Under the pieces are notes generated by a model that saw only the letters and a list, made by a program, of their open reading frames with translations, did no database searches and had not been told where the DNA came from. A program made the position numbers and the translations under genes. A stretch of DNA of 58,485 nucleotides, taken from the NCBI GenBank assembly GCA_023957975.1, contig JAMLGM010000012.1, forward strand, positions 1 through 58,485, read 5' to 3'. This DNA is from Microthrixaceae bacterium. Its GTDB lineage: Bacteria > Actinomycetota > Acidimicrobiia > Acidimicrobiales > Microtrichaceae. Positions 8,400 through 16,319 of the stretch are shown piece by piece (position 1 is the first letter of the stretch; the number at the start of each line of letters is the position of its first letter).

Positions 8400-9293
8400 T
8401 CAGGTCCCGGCGCTCAGGAAGCTGAGCAGCCCCCGAGCCGAATGCAATCGGTTGTGGGCCTGCGGAAAGATCCGGGACTGTGGACCGTCTAGCACCGCGT
8501 CGGTTGCCTCGTCGTTTCGGTGAGCCGGGAGGCAGTGCAGGAAGACCGCCGTCGGTTTTGCGACGCCCATCAGCGCCTCGTCCACCTGATACGGGGCGAA
8601 GATCGGCCGTCGATGACCGGCCTCGGCCTCCTGGCCCATCGAATACCAGGCGTCGGTGTAGAGCGCATCGGCCCCCTCGGCGGCTTCGCGCGCATCGGTC
8701 GTGGCCTCGATCGAGACCCCCTTGGCGGCGAACTCGTCGAGCACCTCGTCGGCAAACCCGTAGTCGGCCGGGTGGGCGATGCGGAAGGTCCCACCGCTCA
8801 TGGCGACGCCGAGCGCCAACGACTTGGCGACATTGTTGGCGTCGCCGATGTAGCTGACGACGAGCCCGTCGAGGGAACCGAACTCCTGGCGAAGCGTCAA
8901 CAGGTCGGCGAGGGTCTGGATCGGGTGAGACTGGTCGGACAACAGGTTGACGATTGGCACCGAGGACACCGCCGAGGCGCGCACCAACTTGTCGTGTTCG
9001 AAGACCCGGGCGGCGATGGCGGCGTGGTAGCCGGCGAACACCTTGATGATGTCCTCGACCGACTCCCGCTCGTCGAGGCCGACCTCATCGGCGCGCACGT
9101 AGACCGGATGGCCGCCGAGCTCGATCGTGGCGACCTCCATCGAATGACGTGTGCGGGCGGAGGGTTTCTCAAACAACAACGCGACGCCGCGCCGCGTCAG
9201 GCTGAGTTCGGGGTGTTCGACCTCGGCGAGGTCGAGGACTTGGGCGAGTTCGTCGGCGCTGAGATCGTCGATCTCGAGGAAGTGGCGGACCAT
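8400..9293 (-). CDS. argF: Ornithine carbamoyltransferase
   Basis: About 297 residues. It makes citrulline from ornithine and carbamoyl phosphate. Carbamoyl-phosphate motif FEKPSARTR (residues about 43-51), HPIQTLADLLT, and the ornithine-loop FLHCLPAHR are all present. The ATG at 9293 is preferred; a GTG two codons upstream (9299) is possible. There is no Shine-Dalgarno sequence, but a -10-like TAGATT lies 6 nt before the ATG, which suggests a leaderless transcript. Two ARG-box-like palindromes lie 22-55 bp upstream. It heads the argF-argR-argG block. Confidence 0.96.
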   Translation of the reverse strand: MVRHFLEIDDLSADELAQVLDLAEVEHPELSLTRRGVALLFEKPSARTRHSMEVATIELGGHPVYVRADEVGLDERESVEDIIKVFAGYHAAIAARVFEHDKLVRASAVSSVPIVNLLSDQSHPIQTLADLLTLRQEFGSLDGLVVSYIGDANNVAKSLALGVAMSGGTFRIAHPADYGFADEVLDEFAAKGVSIEATTDAREAAEGADALYTDAWYSMGQEAEAGHRRPIFAPYQVDEALMGVAKPTAVFLHCLPAHRNDEATDAVLDGPQSRIFPQAHNRLHSARGLLSFLSAGT

Positions 9294-9314
9294 TCGCACA
9301 ATCTAGCCACCTTT

Positions 9315-9348
9315 TGCATGTTCATGCACGCTTATGCATGAACATGCT
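9315..9348 (-). promoter_or_regulatory. Tandem ArgR boxes upstream of argF
   Basis: Two near-identical palindromes, TGCATGTTCATGCA (9315-9328) and TGCATGAACATGCT (9335-9348), have centres exactly 20 bp apart. That matches the paired ARG boxes bound by one ArgR hexamer. Together they form a 13-bp inverted repeat with a 6-nt spacer. The site overlaps the last codons of the upstream hydrolase gene. Confidence 0.8.
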
Positions 9349-10278
9349 GCCAGTGCCGTCGGTGCTGCTGATGACGGGTAGGCCCACCAACTCGACGTTG
9401 CGACTGATCCGCTCGATCTCCTCGACGAACGCCTCCAGATTCACGTTGAGTGAGAACTCGATCGGCGTGCCGAGCGGCTCGAAGAAGTTGTCGTAGTGAC
9501 CGGGCACGATGATTCCCGGCGACAGTCGCCTGATGATCGTCTCGAAGTACCCCGGGCTCGCATACCGACCGGCGATGCCGGCGAGGAGCACATCGACGGG
9601 GCCGTCGGTGAGTTCCTCCTCGACCACGTCGGCACTTCCCTGGTGGTAGATCGTGATGCCCGCGACCTCGATGCGAATGCCCCACACCTGACCGCACCGG
9701 TAGGCGGAGCTCGAAAGCCCATCGAGGTGCTCGCAGGTGAGTTCACCGTCGGAAGGAACCGCCAGGCCGGCGATGAGCTTCGAGTGCCTCGATGGAGTGA
9801 AGCTCACCACGAACGGCCCAAGGTCATAGCGCTGATGCGGCGTGACAACCTTCGCCCGGTCGCCAAGCCCGTGCAGGGTCATCAACCGGCGCAGCGATTC
9901 CGATCCGTACGCCGAGCATCCGAAGCGTCGGGCGATCTCCGGGGCATCCACCGCATGATCGAAGTGCGTGTGACCGACGAGCACCCCCGCAACGGCCGTG
10001 ACGTCCCCCAGGAACTCGTCGAGCCGCGCCGGATTCGGCCGCGCCGGCGCCCTCGTCGCGACGTCGCGCATCGACACGCGACTCAGGTACGGGTCGATCA
10101 GCAGCGTCTGACCCTCGTAGTCGAGGCGGTACCCCGCGGTTCCCAGCCACTGAATGGTCAGGCCCGGCGGCAGTGGCAGGTGGCGGCTGGCCAACGCCGC
10201 ATGCGCGTCGGCGTCACGACCACGGGTCCTGACCCATCTGCGCATTCGAGTGACCGGCTCAAGCGATCCGAGGTTCAC
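9322..10278 (-). CDS. UlaG-like metallo-beta-lactamase-fold hydrolase
   Basis: About 318 residues from GTG 10278, or 307 from ATG 10245. Metallo-beta-lactamase fold with VGHTHFDHAVD (the HxHxDH-type zinc motif), a late PGHYDNFFEP histidine, and IQWLGTAGYRLDYEGQTLLIDPYL at the front, the pattern of UlaG/NAPE-PLD-like enzymes that cleave phosphodiester or lactone bonds. The substrate is unknown. The long open frame upstream of 10278 is low-complexity shadow sequence. It sits between argF and the HNH gene, inside the split arg cluster. Its 3' end overlaps the argF operator, so its last residues (MFMHKRA) are dictated by the ARG box. Confidence 0.85.
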   Translation of the reverse strand: MNLGSLEPVTRMRRWVRTRGRDADAHAALASRHLPLPPGLTIQWLGTAGYRLDYEGQTLLIDPYLSRVSMRDVATRAPARPNPARLDEFLGDVTAVAGVLVGHTHFDHAVDAPEIARRFGCSAYGSESLRRLMTLHGLGDRAKVVTPHQRYDLGPFVVSFTPSRHSKLIAGLAVPSDGELTCEHLDGLSSSAYRCGQVWGIRIEVAGITIYHQGSADVVEEELTDGPVDVLLAGIAGRYASPGYFETIIRRLSPGIIVPGHYDNFFEPLGTPIEFSLNVNLEAFVEEIERISRNVELVGLPVISSTDGTGSMFMHKRA

Positions 10279-10410
10279 GATGCGATTCTTGCATGCGGCC
10301 ACTGATGCTGACTCCGGAAGGGACGGCGCAGGACGGCGACGGGTGCTGCTGCGGGAACTGGCTTCGGGCGGGTGCTGCGGGCGGTGCTGCTGCGGGCGGC
10401 TGCGACGGGC

Positions 10411-10470
10411 GAACTCAGCGGCGGCGAACTCAGCGGCGGCGAACTCAGCGGCGGCGAACTCAGCGGCGGC
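10411..10470. repeat. 15-bp tandem array, four perfect copies
   Basis: Unit GAACTCAGCGGCGGC repeated four times exactly. Read on the minus strand each unit carries a TGA in the same frame, and the first is the stop of the small membrane-protein gene. Confidence 0.95.
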
Positions 10471-10792
10471 GGGCAGGAACCACCGCAGCGACCACCGCCG
10501 CCAGCCACAGCGCCTGGTTGACACGTTGAGGCCGCCGTCGACTCGGCAGCGCACACCCGACACGCACACCCCCGACGGCGAGCAGTCGAACGACCCGCCC
10601 GCTGGCGTCGACGATCGGGGAGACAGCCCACCACTGCCTTCCGACCCTGCGGCGCACCTGGAGTTCGAGCAGACGAGCGACACGGTGAGACAGCTCGACA
10701 GGATCGGCCATGAGTCGACGCGCCCGCCATCCGGCGATACCGACGCCGGTCGTCACCACCAAGGCAAGCGCCACGAACGTCGCGAACATCAC
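10460..10792 (-). CDS. Small membrane protein, hypothetical
   Basis: 110 residues, no family recognised. One N-terminal hydrophobic helix (MFATFVALALVVTTGVGIAGW), then an Arg-rich soluble part with WWAVSPIVDASGRVVRLLAV, and a second short hydrophobic stretch (LWLAAVVAAVV) near the C-terminus. Its reading frame ends inside the 15-bp repeat array, so the original C-terminus may have been altered. Gene status is plausible from the hydrophobic pattern but not certain. Confidence 0.45.
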   Translation of the reverse strand: MMFATFVALALVVTTGVGIAGWRARRLMADPVELSHRVARLLELQVRRRVGRQWWAVSPIVDASGRVVRLLAVGGVRVGCALPSRRRPQRVNQALWLAAVVAAVVPARRR

Positions 10793-11004
10793 GCTCAGAG
10801 GTTAGACGCACACACTGCGTGCCCGTCCAGCCCTCGAGATTGCCGACCGGATCGACGAGTACCCACGAGGCCCCCAACCGTCGGACATGTTGGCCGCTCT
10901 GGCTGGGGTGCCTGGCTTTGATTTCCAGCGATTTTCGGGAGTTTTCGAAAATTCTCAACGATTTGCGGCGTCTTGGGCTTCGTTGTCAGGGGTTGCGTTT
11001 AGAG

Positions 11005-11020
11005 TCAAACGCATGTTCGA
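11005..11020 (+). promoter_or_regulatory. LexA-box-like palindrome over the start of the first DUF222/HNH gene
   Basis: TCAAACGCATGTTCGA differs by one base from the actinobacterial SOS box TCGAACnnnnGTTCGA. The ATG start (11013) lies inside it. The second DUF222/HNH gene has the same arrangement. Confidence 0.55.
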
Positions 11021-12512
11021 GGGCTTCGACAGCGAACTGAATAACCTGGGTTCCGGGATCGACGATGTTGCGGTCCTGTTCGAGCTGCAACGGCGTTTGG
11101 ATCTGCACATGATCGACGCGCTCGGGGAGTTGGATGCGGTTGGGATGACCGACGTCGTCGAGGGTCTGTCCACCAAAGCGTGGGTGTCGAAGACGGCTCG
11201 TTGTTCGGGGGTGACCGCGGCGCGTCGGGTTTCGGTGGCTCGGGCGGTGCGGCGCCGGTATCGGCCCGAGGTGTTGGACCGCCTGCGGTCCGGGGTCGTG
11301 GGGTTTGATCATCTGGTCGTGATCGGCCGGTGGTCGAACCCGCGTATCGAACCCACCTGGTCCGACAACGCCGGACCCATGTTGGATTTGGCCGAGCATT
11401 TGACGTTCGCGAAATGGGAAAAGGTCATCGCCGCGTTGGCACGACTCGTCGACACCGACGGCACCGAACCCGCCCCACCCGCAGAAGAATCCTGGCTCGA
11501 CCTACGCGACATCCACGGCCCCGACGGTGTCATCGGCGTAGAGATCGTCGGAGAATTCTTCGGCGACTACGCCGAGGTCGTACGCCAAGCCATCAACGAC
11601 GCCACCGCACGTCACCGCAAACAGGTCCGCAACGACGCCGAACAATTCGACCGGTCACCGACAACCTCAGAATCCCAACTACGCGCGAAAGCGTTGATGG
11701 ACCTGTGCCGGTTCGGCACCCAGTTCACCCTGTCGGGTAACTACCGGCCAGGAACCGCAGAAGTGTCAGTGATTCTGCAGGCCGACGAACACGGCCAACC
11801 ACGCGCGTATTCGCCTACGGGTGATCCACTCACCGCGGACGTGATCGAACGCATGATGTGTGACCCAGAACTACGCGCTGTGCTGTTGGACTCGCTCGGC
11901 CAACCGCTCGATGTCGGCCACTCCGTACGGTTAGCGACCGACGCTCAACGCGCCGCACTCGCAGCGCGTGACGGGGGTTGTTGTTTCCCCGGCTGCGAAG
12001 CACCCGCCCACCACACCGAAGCCCACCACGTCCGCCACCACCGCAACGGCGGCGCCACCGCGGTCAACAACCTGGCCTGTCTGTGCCGACACCACCACGG
12101 CCTGGTGCACCGCGTCGGCTGGGCCATGCACATCACCACCGACGGATGGACCCTCTACACCCACCCCTGTGGCATCACGATCTGGGGACAACAACACGGG
12201 GTACAACGCCAAGGCCCCATCCCCACCGAGTTGGACACCCAGCCTGAACCCCCGGCCCGACCGAAGGTGAAAGTCCGCGGCGGAACCATCGATCTCGCCG
12301 ACGCGATCGCCACCATCCGGCACCGCTACGACCGCATGGCCGCCACCCCCGACACCCGCATCTACCGACCCCACGATGCCCGCAGGTCAAGCACAGGCCG
12401 AGGCTCGGGCAGGACCGGACGAACCGGCGGAGCGACGAGGGCCGGGCGCCCCACAGCCGGGCAACTCTCACTCACCCCGACCAAACCACCCCAACCACCG
12501 ATACGCCAATGA
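11013..12512 (+). CDS. DUF222 / HNH endonuclease (13E12-type repeat family)
   Basis: About 499 residues. The N-terminal DUF222 region (about 1-300) is followed by an HNH nuclease motif with two Cys pairs: CCFPGCEAPAHHTEAHHV, then NNLACLCRHHHGLVH. The C-terminal ~100 residues are Arg/Pro/Gly-rich and low in complexity. Proteins of this family are multicopy in many actinobacteria; their role is unclear, and DNA cleavage is inferred from the HNH motif. The ATG at 11013 is chosen because DUF222 similarity starts there and the upstream frame is AT-richer non-coding sequence. A LexA-box-like palindrome covers the start codon. It sits between argD and argF, within the split arg cluster. Confidence 0.85.
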   Translation: MFEGFDSELNNLGSGIDDVAVLFELQRRLDLHMIDALGELDAVGMTDVVEGLSTKAWVSKTARCSGVTAARRVSVARAVRRRYRPEVLDRLRSGVVGFDHLVVIGRWSNPRIEPTWSDNAGPMLDLAEHLTFAKWEKVIAALARLVDTDGTEPAPPAEESWLDLRDIHGPDGVIGVEIVGEFFGDYAEVVRQAINDATARHRKQVRNDAEQFDRSPTTSESQLRAKALMDLCRFGTQFTLSGNYRPGTAEVSVILQADEHGQPRAYSPTGDPLTADVIERMMCDPELRAVLLDSLGQPLDVGHSVRLATDAQRAALAARDGGCCFPGCEAPAHHTEAHHVRHHRNGGATAVNNLACLCRHHHGLVHRVGWAMHITTDGWTLYTHPCGITIWGQQHGVQRQGPIPTELDTQPEPPARPKVKVRGGTIDLADAIATIRHRYDRMAATPDTRIYRPHDARRSSTGRGSGRTGRTGGATRAGRPTAGQLSLTPTKPPQPPIRQ

Positions 12513-12603
12513 ACCGGCGGTGACCCGGGCCGCCCGTCCAGAATCCCGGCGGCCCAATGGGTCCCTCCCCAAGTCGACCGCCGAGCACACGGCAACCACC
12601 CCG

Positions 12604-12650
12604 CTGCACAGACCCAGCGGTACAGACCCAGCTGCACAGACCCGCTGCAC
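12604..12650. repeat. Degenerate ~14-bp tandem array between convergent genes
   Basis: About three units of the type CAGACCCAGCTGCA lie in the 154-bp gap between the HNH gene and the convergent membrane-protein gene. Confidence 0.6.
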
Positions 12651-12666
12651 GCGCCACGTCAACGAA

Positions 12667-14304
12667 TCAACAAGCACCGCCTCCGACGACCCCAGCGTGG
12701 GCGCGCGGCCGCTGGCGCGCGTCCACGACCGAACAGAGCCACGCCCCGACAGCCACGGTCGCGGCGACATCCCACGGCAGCCGGAACCTGGTCACCCCAT
12801 AGATCGCCACGGTGGTCACAGCGACGACGATCGCCTCAGAAACGAGTGGCCAGACCCGCCGACCGGCCCGAGCCAGCGCCCGCAAGCCCAGCAGTGAGGG
12901 AACGAGTGTGATCCAGAACCACGCCCACCCGATCCAACTCAGCACAGCACGGCGCCCCTCGAAGGTCTCACGTTCGAACATCATCGCAGGCTCATACACA
13001 CCGAGCGACCGACCGATCCGGGCCGCGACCACCTTGGGCACGTCGCCGATGTGGTCCCCGATGAACTCAAACGCGGCTCGGCGATAGGCCACGGACTGCT
13101 CTGAGGGCTCCTGGCGAGGGTCGCCGAAGCGCCACTCGCTGAGATCGGTCCAGTCGTCACGCCCATTGCCGTCCCCATCGACGAAGCGAACGCACTCGAG
13201 CGACCACATGCCCAGAGCCGAACCACCGGGGTACGTGTCCGGACAGTTCGCCCCCAACCAGGTCAATCCATCGTTGGTGGAAAACAACGTGGGCTCCTCG
13301 AAACGGACCAGGTTCGGCACGACCCACACCGCGACGATGGGCACCGCCGCCAACGCCGCTACGCCGACCAACCGTCCCGCTCGCACCAACCGACGAAGCA
13401 ACGGTCGCCGGCCGAGGTCCCGGCTCCGCCACCACGCCATCGGCACGATCAACACGACGCACAACAGGATCAGCTCCGCCCGCACGAGCGATGCCAACGC
13501 ACACGCAGCACCGACGAGCGCCCAATCGACCAGCTCCCGATCAACCCGCACGCCCCCCGCCATCGCACCCCCGGCCAACACACCCCCGGCCAACGCACCC
13601 CCGGCCAACGCACCCCCGTCCCGCGCTCCCCCGTCCAGCGCTCCCCCGTCCAGCGCTCCCCTGTCCCATGCCCGAAGTGCCGCCAGCAGCACCAACGCCA
13701 CGACGAACACCGTGAGCGATTCACTCATCACCAGCGCGTCGTTGATCCACAACAACGGGTTCACCGCTGCGACCCCTGCGACGACCAGCCCGAGCCGTTC
13801 GCCGCCATATCGGCGTCCGACGAAACCCAACACGACGACCGCCCCGACGCCGAACGCCGCCATCGTCAAACGCTGGCCGAACACGAACGCCGGATGCTGA
13901 CCGAACATCGCCGAGTCGGGCACCAACAGCGGCGCCAATGCCGCCGCAACTCCCGCCCCCGGTGGGTGCTCCGCAGCCGGCAGATCCGAGAACGGGTCGG
14001 CAAAGCCTCGACCCTGGGCGATCGTCTCGCCGTAGGCGGAGTAGCGGCTTGCGTCGCCGCCGAGTGGATCGTCCATGACCGCTACGACGTACGCGACCCG
14101 CAGGACCGCCGCCAGCAGCGCGATCAGAAACAGTCCCCGCCCAAACGACCCGCGCCCAAACGACCCGCGCGCTACCGAATCGCGCCCAGGCGACCCGCGC
14201 CCTACCGACCCCTGCCCGTCAGCTTCGCCACCAGGCGACGCACCTTGGTTCCGATCGGCGAGTACTTCACGATGCACCACAGCGCCCGACAACCGTCCTT
14301 CCAA
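12667..14304 (-). CDS. Multi-span membrane glycosyltransferase-like protein (GT39/PMT-type)
   Basis: Up to 545 residues with about 8-10 hydrophobic helices. The first luminal-type loop reads [21 protein letters not shown], with the acidic residues typical of GT-C transferases (ArnT/PMT-like) that use polyprenyl-phosphate sugars. A large extracytoplasmic loop contains [12 protein letters not shown] and a [10 protein letters not shown] acidic patch. Two runs are tandem-repeat encoded: the N-terminal SFGRG-type repeats and a Gly/Ala run ([10 protein letters not shown] units) between two helices. The start is uncertain: the ATG at 14304 would overlap the GT2 gene by about 100 bp, and the region just upstream of the first helix is itself a 15-bp array. 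It probably works with the adjacent polyprenol-phosphate sugar synthase. Confidence 0.75.
   Translation of the reverse strand: MEGRLSGAVVHREVLADRNQGASPGGEADGQGSVGRGSPGRDSVARGSFGRGSFGRGLFLIALLAAVLRVAYVVAVMDDPLGGDASRYSAYGETIAQGRGFADPFSDLPAAEHPPGAGVAAALAPLLVPDSAMFGQHPAFVFGQRLTMAAFGVGAVVVLGFVGRRYGGERLGLVVAGVAAVNPLLWINDALVMSESLTVFVVALVLLAALRAWDRGALDGGALDGGARDGGALAGGALAGGVLAGGAMAGGVRVDRELVDWALVGAACALASLVRAELILLCVVLIVPMAWWRSRDLGRRPLLRRLVRAGRLVGVAALAAVPIVAVWVVPNLVRFEEPTLFSTNDGLTWLGANCPDTYPGGSALGMWSLECVRFVDGDGNGRDDWTDLSEWRFGDPRQEPSEQSVAYRRAAFEFIGDHIGDVPKVVAARIGRSLGVYEPAMMFERETFEGRRAVLSWIGWAWFWITLVPSLLGLRALARAGRRVWPLVSEAIVVAVTTVAIYGVTRFRLPWDVAATVAVGAWLCSVVDARQRPRAHAGVVGGGAC
13565..13669. repeat. 15-bp tandem array, seven copies, inside a membrane-protein gene
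   Basis: Units of GCACCCCCGGCCAAC and the variant GCTCCCCCGTCCAGC in unbroken 15-bp register. They encode five-residue Gly/Ala repeats in a loop of the GT-C-like protein. Confidence 0.95.
14136..14210. repeat. 15-bp tandem array at the GT2 / membrane-protein junction
   Basis: Five 15-bp units of the type CGCGCCCAAACGACC. The array covers the GT2 stop codon and encodes the N-terminal SFGRG-like repeats of the following protein. Confidence 0.93.
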
Positions 14305-14972
14305 CCGATCTTCTTGCCATCAGCGTAGGTCCGGCCGTCGTAGGAAATGCCGACCTCGTAGATCCTCCAACCGCCCGCCGCCACCTTGGCGGTGATCTCC
14401 GGCTCGAACCCGAAGCGATTCTCCTCGATCCGGATGCCGGCGATCACCTCTCGACGAAAGGCCTTGTAGCAGGTCTCCATGTCGGTGAGGTTCAGGTCGG
14501 TGAACATGTTCGACATCAGGGTCAGGAACCGGTTGCCGACGCTGTGCCAGAAATACAACACCCGGTGCGGCCGACCGGCCAGGAACCTCGACCCGAATAC
14601 GACATCCGCGCGCCCCTCCGCCAGCGGCGCCAGAAGGTCGTCGTACTCGGCGGGGTCATATTCGAGGTCGGCGTCCTGCACGACGACGAATTCGGCGGTT
14701 GCCTCGGCGAACCCGCGGGCCAACGCTGCGCCCTTGCCCCGGTTGACGGGCTGGCACACGACCCGCACCCGATCGTCGGCCTCGGCGAGCTTCGTCGCGA
14801 TCGCCACCGTTGCGTCGCGGGAACCGTCGTCGACGATGATCAGCTCGGCGGTCCACGGCGACGCCAGCACCCGGCCGACGATCTCCTCGATCGTCGCCTC
14901 CTCGTTGAACGCTGGCATCACCACCGATGTCGAACGTGGTGCGTTACATGTGGCCGCTCGAACCATGGTCAC
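14202..14972 (-). CDS. GT2 polyprenol-phosphate glycosyltransferase (DPM1-like)
   Basis: About 256 residues. GT-A fold motifs: [27 protein letters not shown], and QDADLEYDP (the DxD-type metal site). The absence of C-terminal membrane helices matches soluble DPM1-like synthases that load mannose or glucose onto polyprenyl phosphate at the inner membrane face. It starts at GTG 14972 (four-base GTGA overlap with the argD stop) or ATG 14966, so it is probably translated by coupling to argD. The next gene encodes a GT-C-like membrane transferase, the expected partner that would use the lipid-linked sugar outside. Linkage to arginine synthesis appears positional only. Confidence 0.88.
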   Translation of the reverse strand: MTMVRAATCNAPRSTSVVMPAFNEEATIEEIVGRVLASPWTAELIIVDDGSRDATVAIATKLAEADDRVRVVCQPVNRGKGAALARGFAEATAEFVVVQDADLEYDPAEYDDLLAPLAEGRADVVFGSRFLAGRPHRVLYFWHSVGNRFLTLMSNMFTDLNLTDMETCYKAFRREVIAGIRIEENRFGFEPEITAKVAAGGWRIYEVGISYDGRTYADGKKIGWKDGCRALWCIVKYSPIGTKVRRLVAKLTGRGR

Positions 14973-16231
14973 GATTCAAGCATCTCGCCGAGCACCCCGA
15001 CGATCGACGCCACTGCGAGGCGCACCTCGTCGTCGGTGATGAGCAGGCTCGGCGCCAACCGCAGCGCGGTCGGGGTGACCGCGTTGACGATCACCCCACG
15101 CTCCAACAACTTCGACGCGACCGCCGGGGCGCCCAGCGCCCTGGCACCGTCCTGGTCGAGTTCGACGGCGATGAGCAGACCCAGTCCGCGCACGGCGGCG
15201 ACCCCCGGGCGCCCTTCGAGGCCCGCGATGATCGCCGCGCCCTGTTCGCGGGCACGGCTCACCACGTCGTCTCGCCGCATGATCTCAAGCACCTTGCGGG
15301 CCGTCGCAGCCACGAGCGGCTGTCCTCCATAGGTCGTGCCGTGATCGCCGGGCACGAACGCATCGGCCACCTCCGAGCGGGCCCAGCACGCCCCGATCGG
15401 CATGCCGTTGCCGAGTGCCTTGGCCACGGTCACCACATCGGGCTTCACCCCGTAGCGGTGATGCGCGAACCACTCACCGCAGCGTCCGAGGCCCGTCTGC
15501 ACCTCGTCGAGCATCAGCAACAGGTTGCGTTCGGCGCACAGCTCGGCGACCCCCCGCAGGTACGCCTCCGACACCGGGTTCACGCCGCCTTCACCCTGCA
15601 CGACCTCCAGCAGCACGGCGGCGGTCGTGTCATCGATCTGACGCTCGAGGTCGTCGAGGTCGTCGAACGCCGCGTGGCGAAACCCCTCGGGAAGCGGCTG
15701 GAAGGCCTCGTGCTTTTGCGGCTGACCGGTCGCGTGGAGGGTGGCGAGCGTGCGACCGTGGAACGATCCGAAGGCACTGACCACGACGTGTCGTCCGTAT
15801 CCCGCCCACCTCCGGGCGAGCTTGATCGCGCACTCATTCGCCTCGGCTCCGGAGTTCGTGAAGAACACCTTGCCGACGGGATCCTTGCCGACGGGACCGT
15901 TGCCGACGGGACCGTTGCCGACAGGATCGTTGCCGACAGGATCTCCCACCTCTCCGCCACCGGTGATCAGCCGGTCGAGTTCTCGGGCGAGCGCTTCGTT
16001 GTGTTCGTTGCCGTACAGGTTCGAGACGTGCCACAGCTTCGAGGCCTGTTCACTCACCGCGGCGACGAGTTCAGGATGCGCATGGCCGAGCGAGGTCACC
16101 GCCAGGCCGCTCAACAAGTCGAGGTAACGCCGCCCCTCGTCGTCGAAGAGCCACGAACCCTCCCCGCGGGTAAAGGTGACCGCCGGCGACGCATAGGTGT
16201 TCATCAACGGGGAGTTCGCGGCGTTCGTCAT
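14969..16231 (-). CDS. argD: Acetylornithine aminotransferase with an internal repeat insertion
   Basis: 420 residues, PLP-dependent class III aminotransferase; family length is about 395. The PLP lysine is in [28 protein letters not shown] and TYGGQPLVA are present. Just before the conserved [11 protein letters not shown] motif, five 15-bp units encode (D/G)PVGN-type pentapeptides (about residues 98-122), an insert not expected in the family. The ATG at 16231 is chosen over 16270 because [13 protein letters not shown] matches family N-termini and the ArgR box lies upstream of it. No Shine-Dalgarno sequence; a TAGCGT sequence 8 nt upstream could be a -10 for a leaderless transcript. Divergent from proS. 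Confidence 0.95.
   Translation of the reverse strand: MTNAANSPLMNTYASPAVTFTRGEGSWLFDDEGRRYLDLLSGLAVTSLGHAHPELVAAVSEQASKLWHVSNLYGNEHNEALARELDRLITGGGEVGDPVGNDPVGNGPVGNGPVGKDPVGKVFFTNSGAEANECAIKLARRWAGYGRHVVVSAFGSFHGRTLATLHATGQPQKHEAFQPLPEGFRHAAFDDLDDLERQIDDTTAAVLLEVVQGEGGVNPVSEAYLRGVAELCAERNLLLMLDEVQTGLGRCGEWFAHHRYGVKPDVVTVAKALGNGMPIGACWARSEVADAFVPGDHGTTYGGQPLVAATARKVLEIMRRDDVVSRAREQGAAIIAGLEGRPGVAAVRGLGLLIAVELDQDGARALGAPAVASKLLERGVIVNAVTPTALRLAPSLLITDDEVRLAVASIVGVLGEMLES
15870..15944. repeat. 15-bp tandem array inside argD, five copies
   Basis: Units TTGCCGACGGGATCC, TTGCCGACGGGACCG and TTGCCGACAGGATCG in perfect register, in frame with argD. Confidence 0.97.
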
Positions 16232-16245
16232 GGCGACCGACGCTA

Positions 16246-16279
16246 GTCGAAAATGTGCACTCCCCTGCATAGTTATTCA
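16246..16279 (-). promoter_or_regulatory. ArgR box upstream of argD
   Basis: TGCATAGTTATTCA (16266-16279) is a near-palindromic ARG box. A weaker half-site (ATGTGCA, to 16259) is centred about 20 bp away, the spacing seen before argF. It lies 15-48 bp before the argD start. Confidence 0.65.
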
Positions 16280-16305
16280 TGATCGGGCCACGGGTGTCTG
16301 CCGGA

Positions 16306-16311
16306 TAGTCT
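16306..16311 (+). promoter_or_regulatory. -10 element for leaderless proS
   Basis: TAGTCT lies 8 nt before the proS ATG and there is no Shine-Dalgarno sequence. This suggests transcription starting at or next to the start codon. I see no clear -35 element. Confidence 0.4.
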
Positions 16312-16319
16312 CGCCCCCT

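Noticed and set aside
9316..9347. 13-bp inverted repeat as a terminator of the UlaG-like gene
   Set aside because: No T-tract follows, each arm is itself a TGCATnnnnATGCA palindrome and the 20-bp spacing fits paired ArgR boxes.
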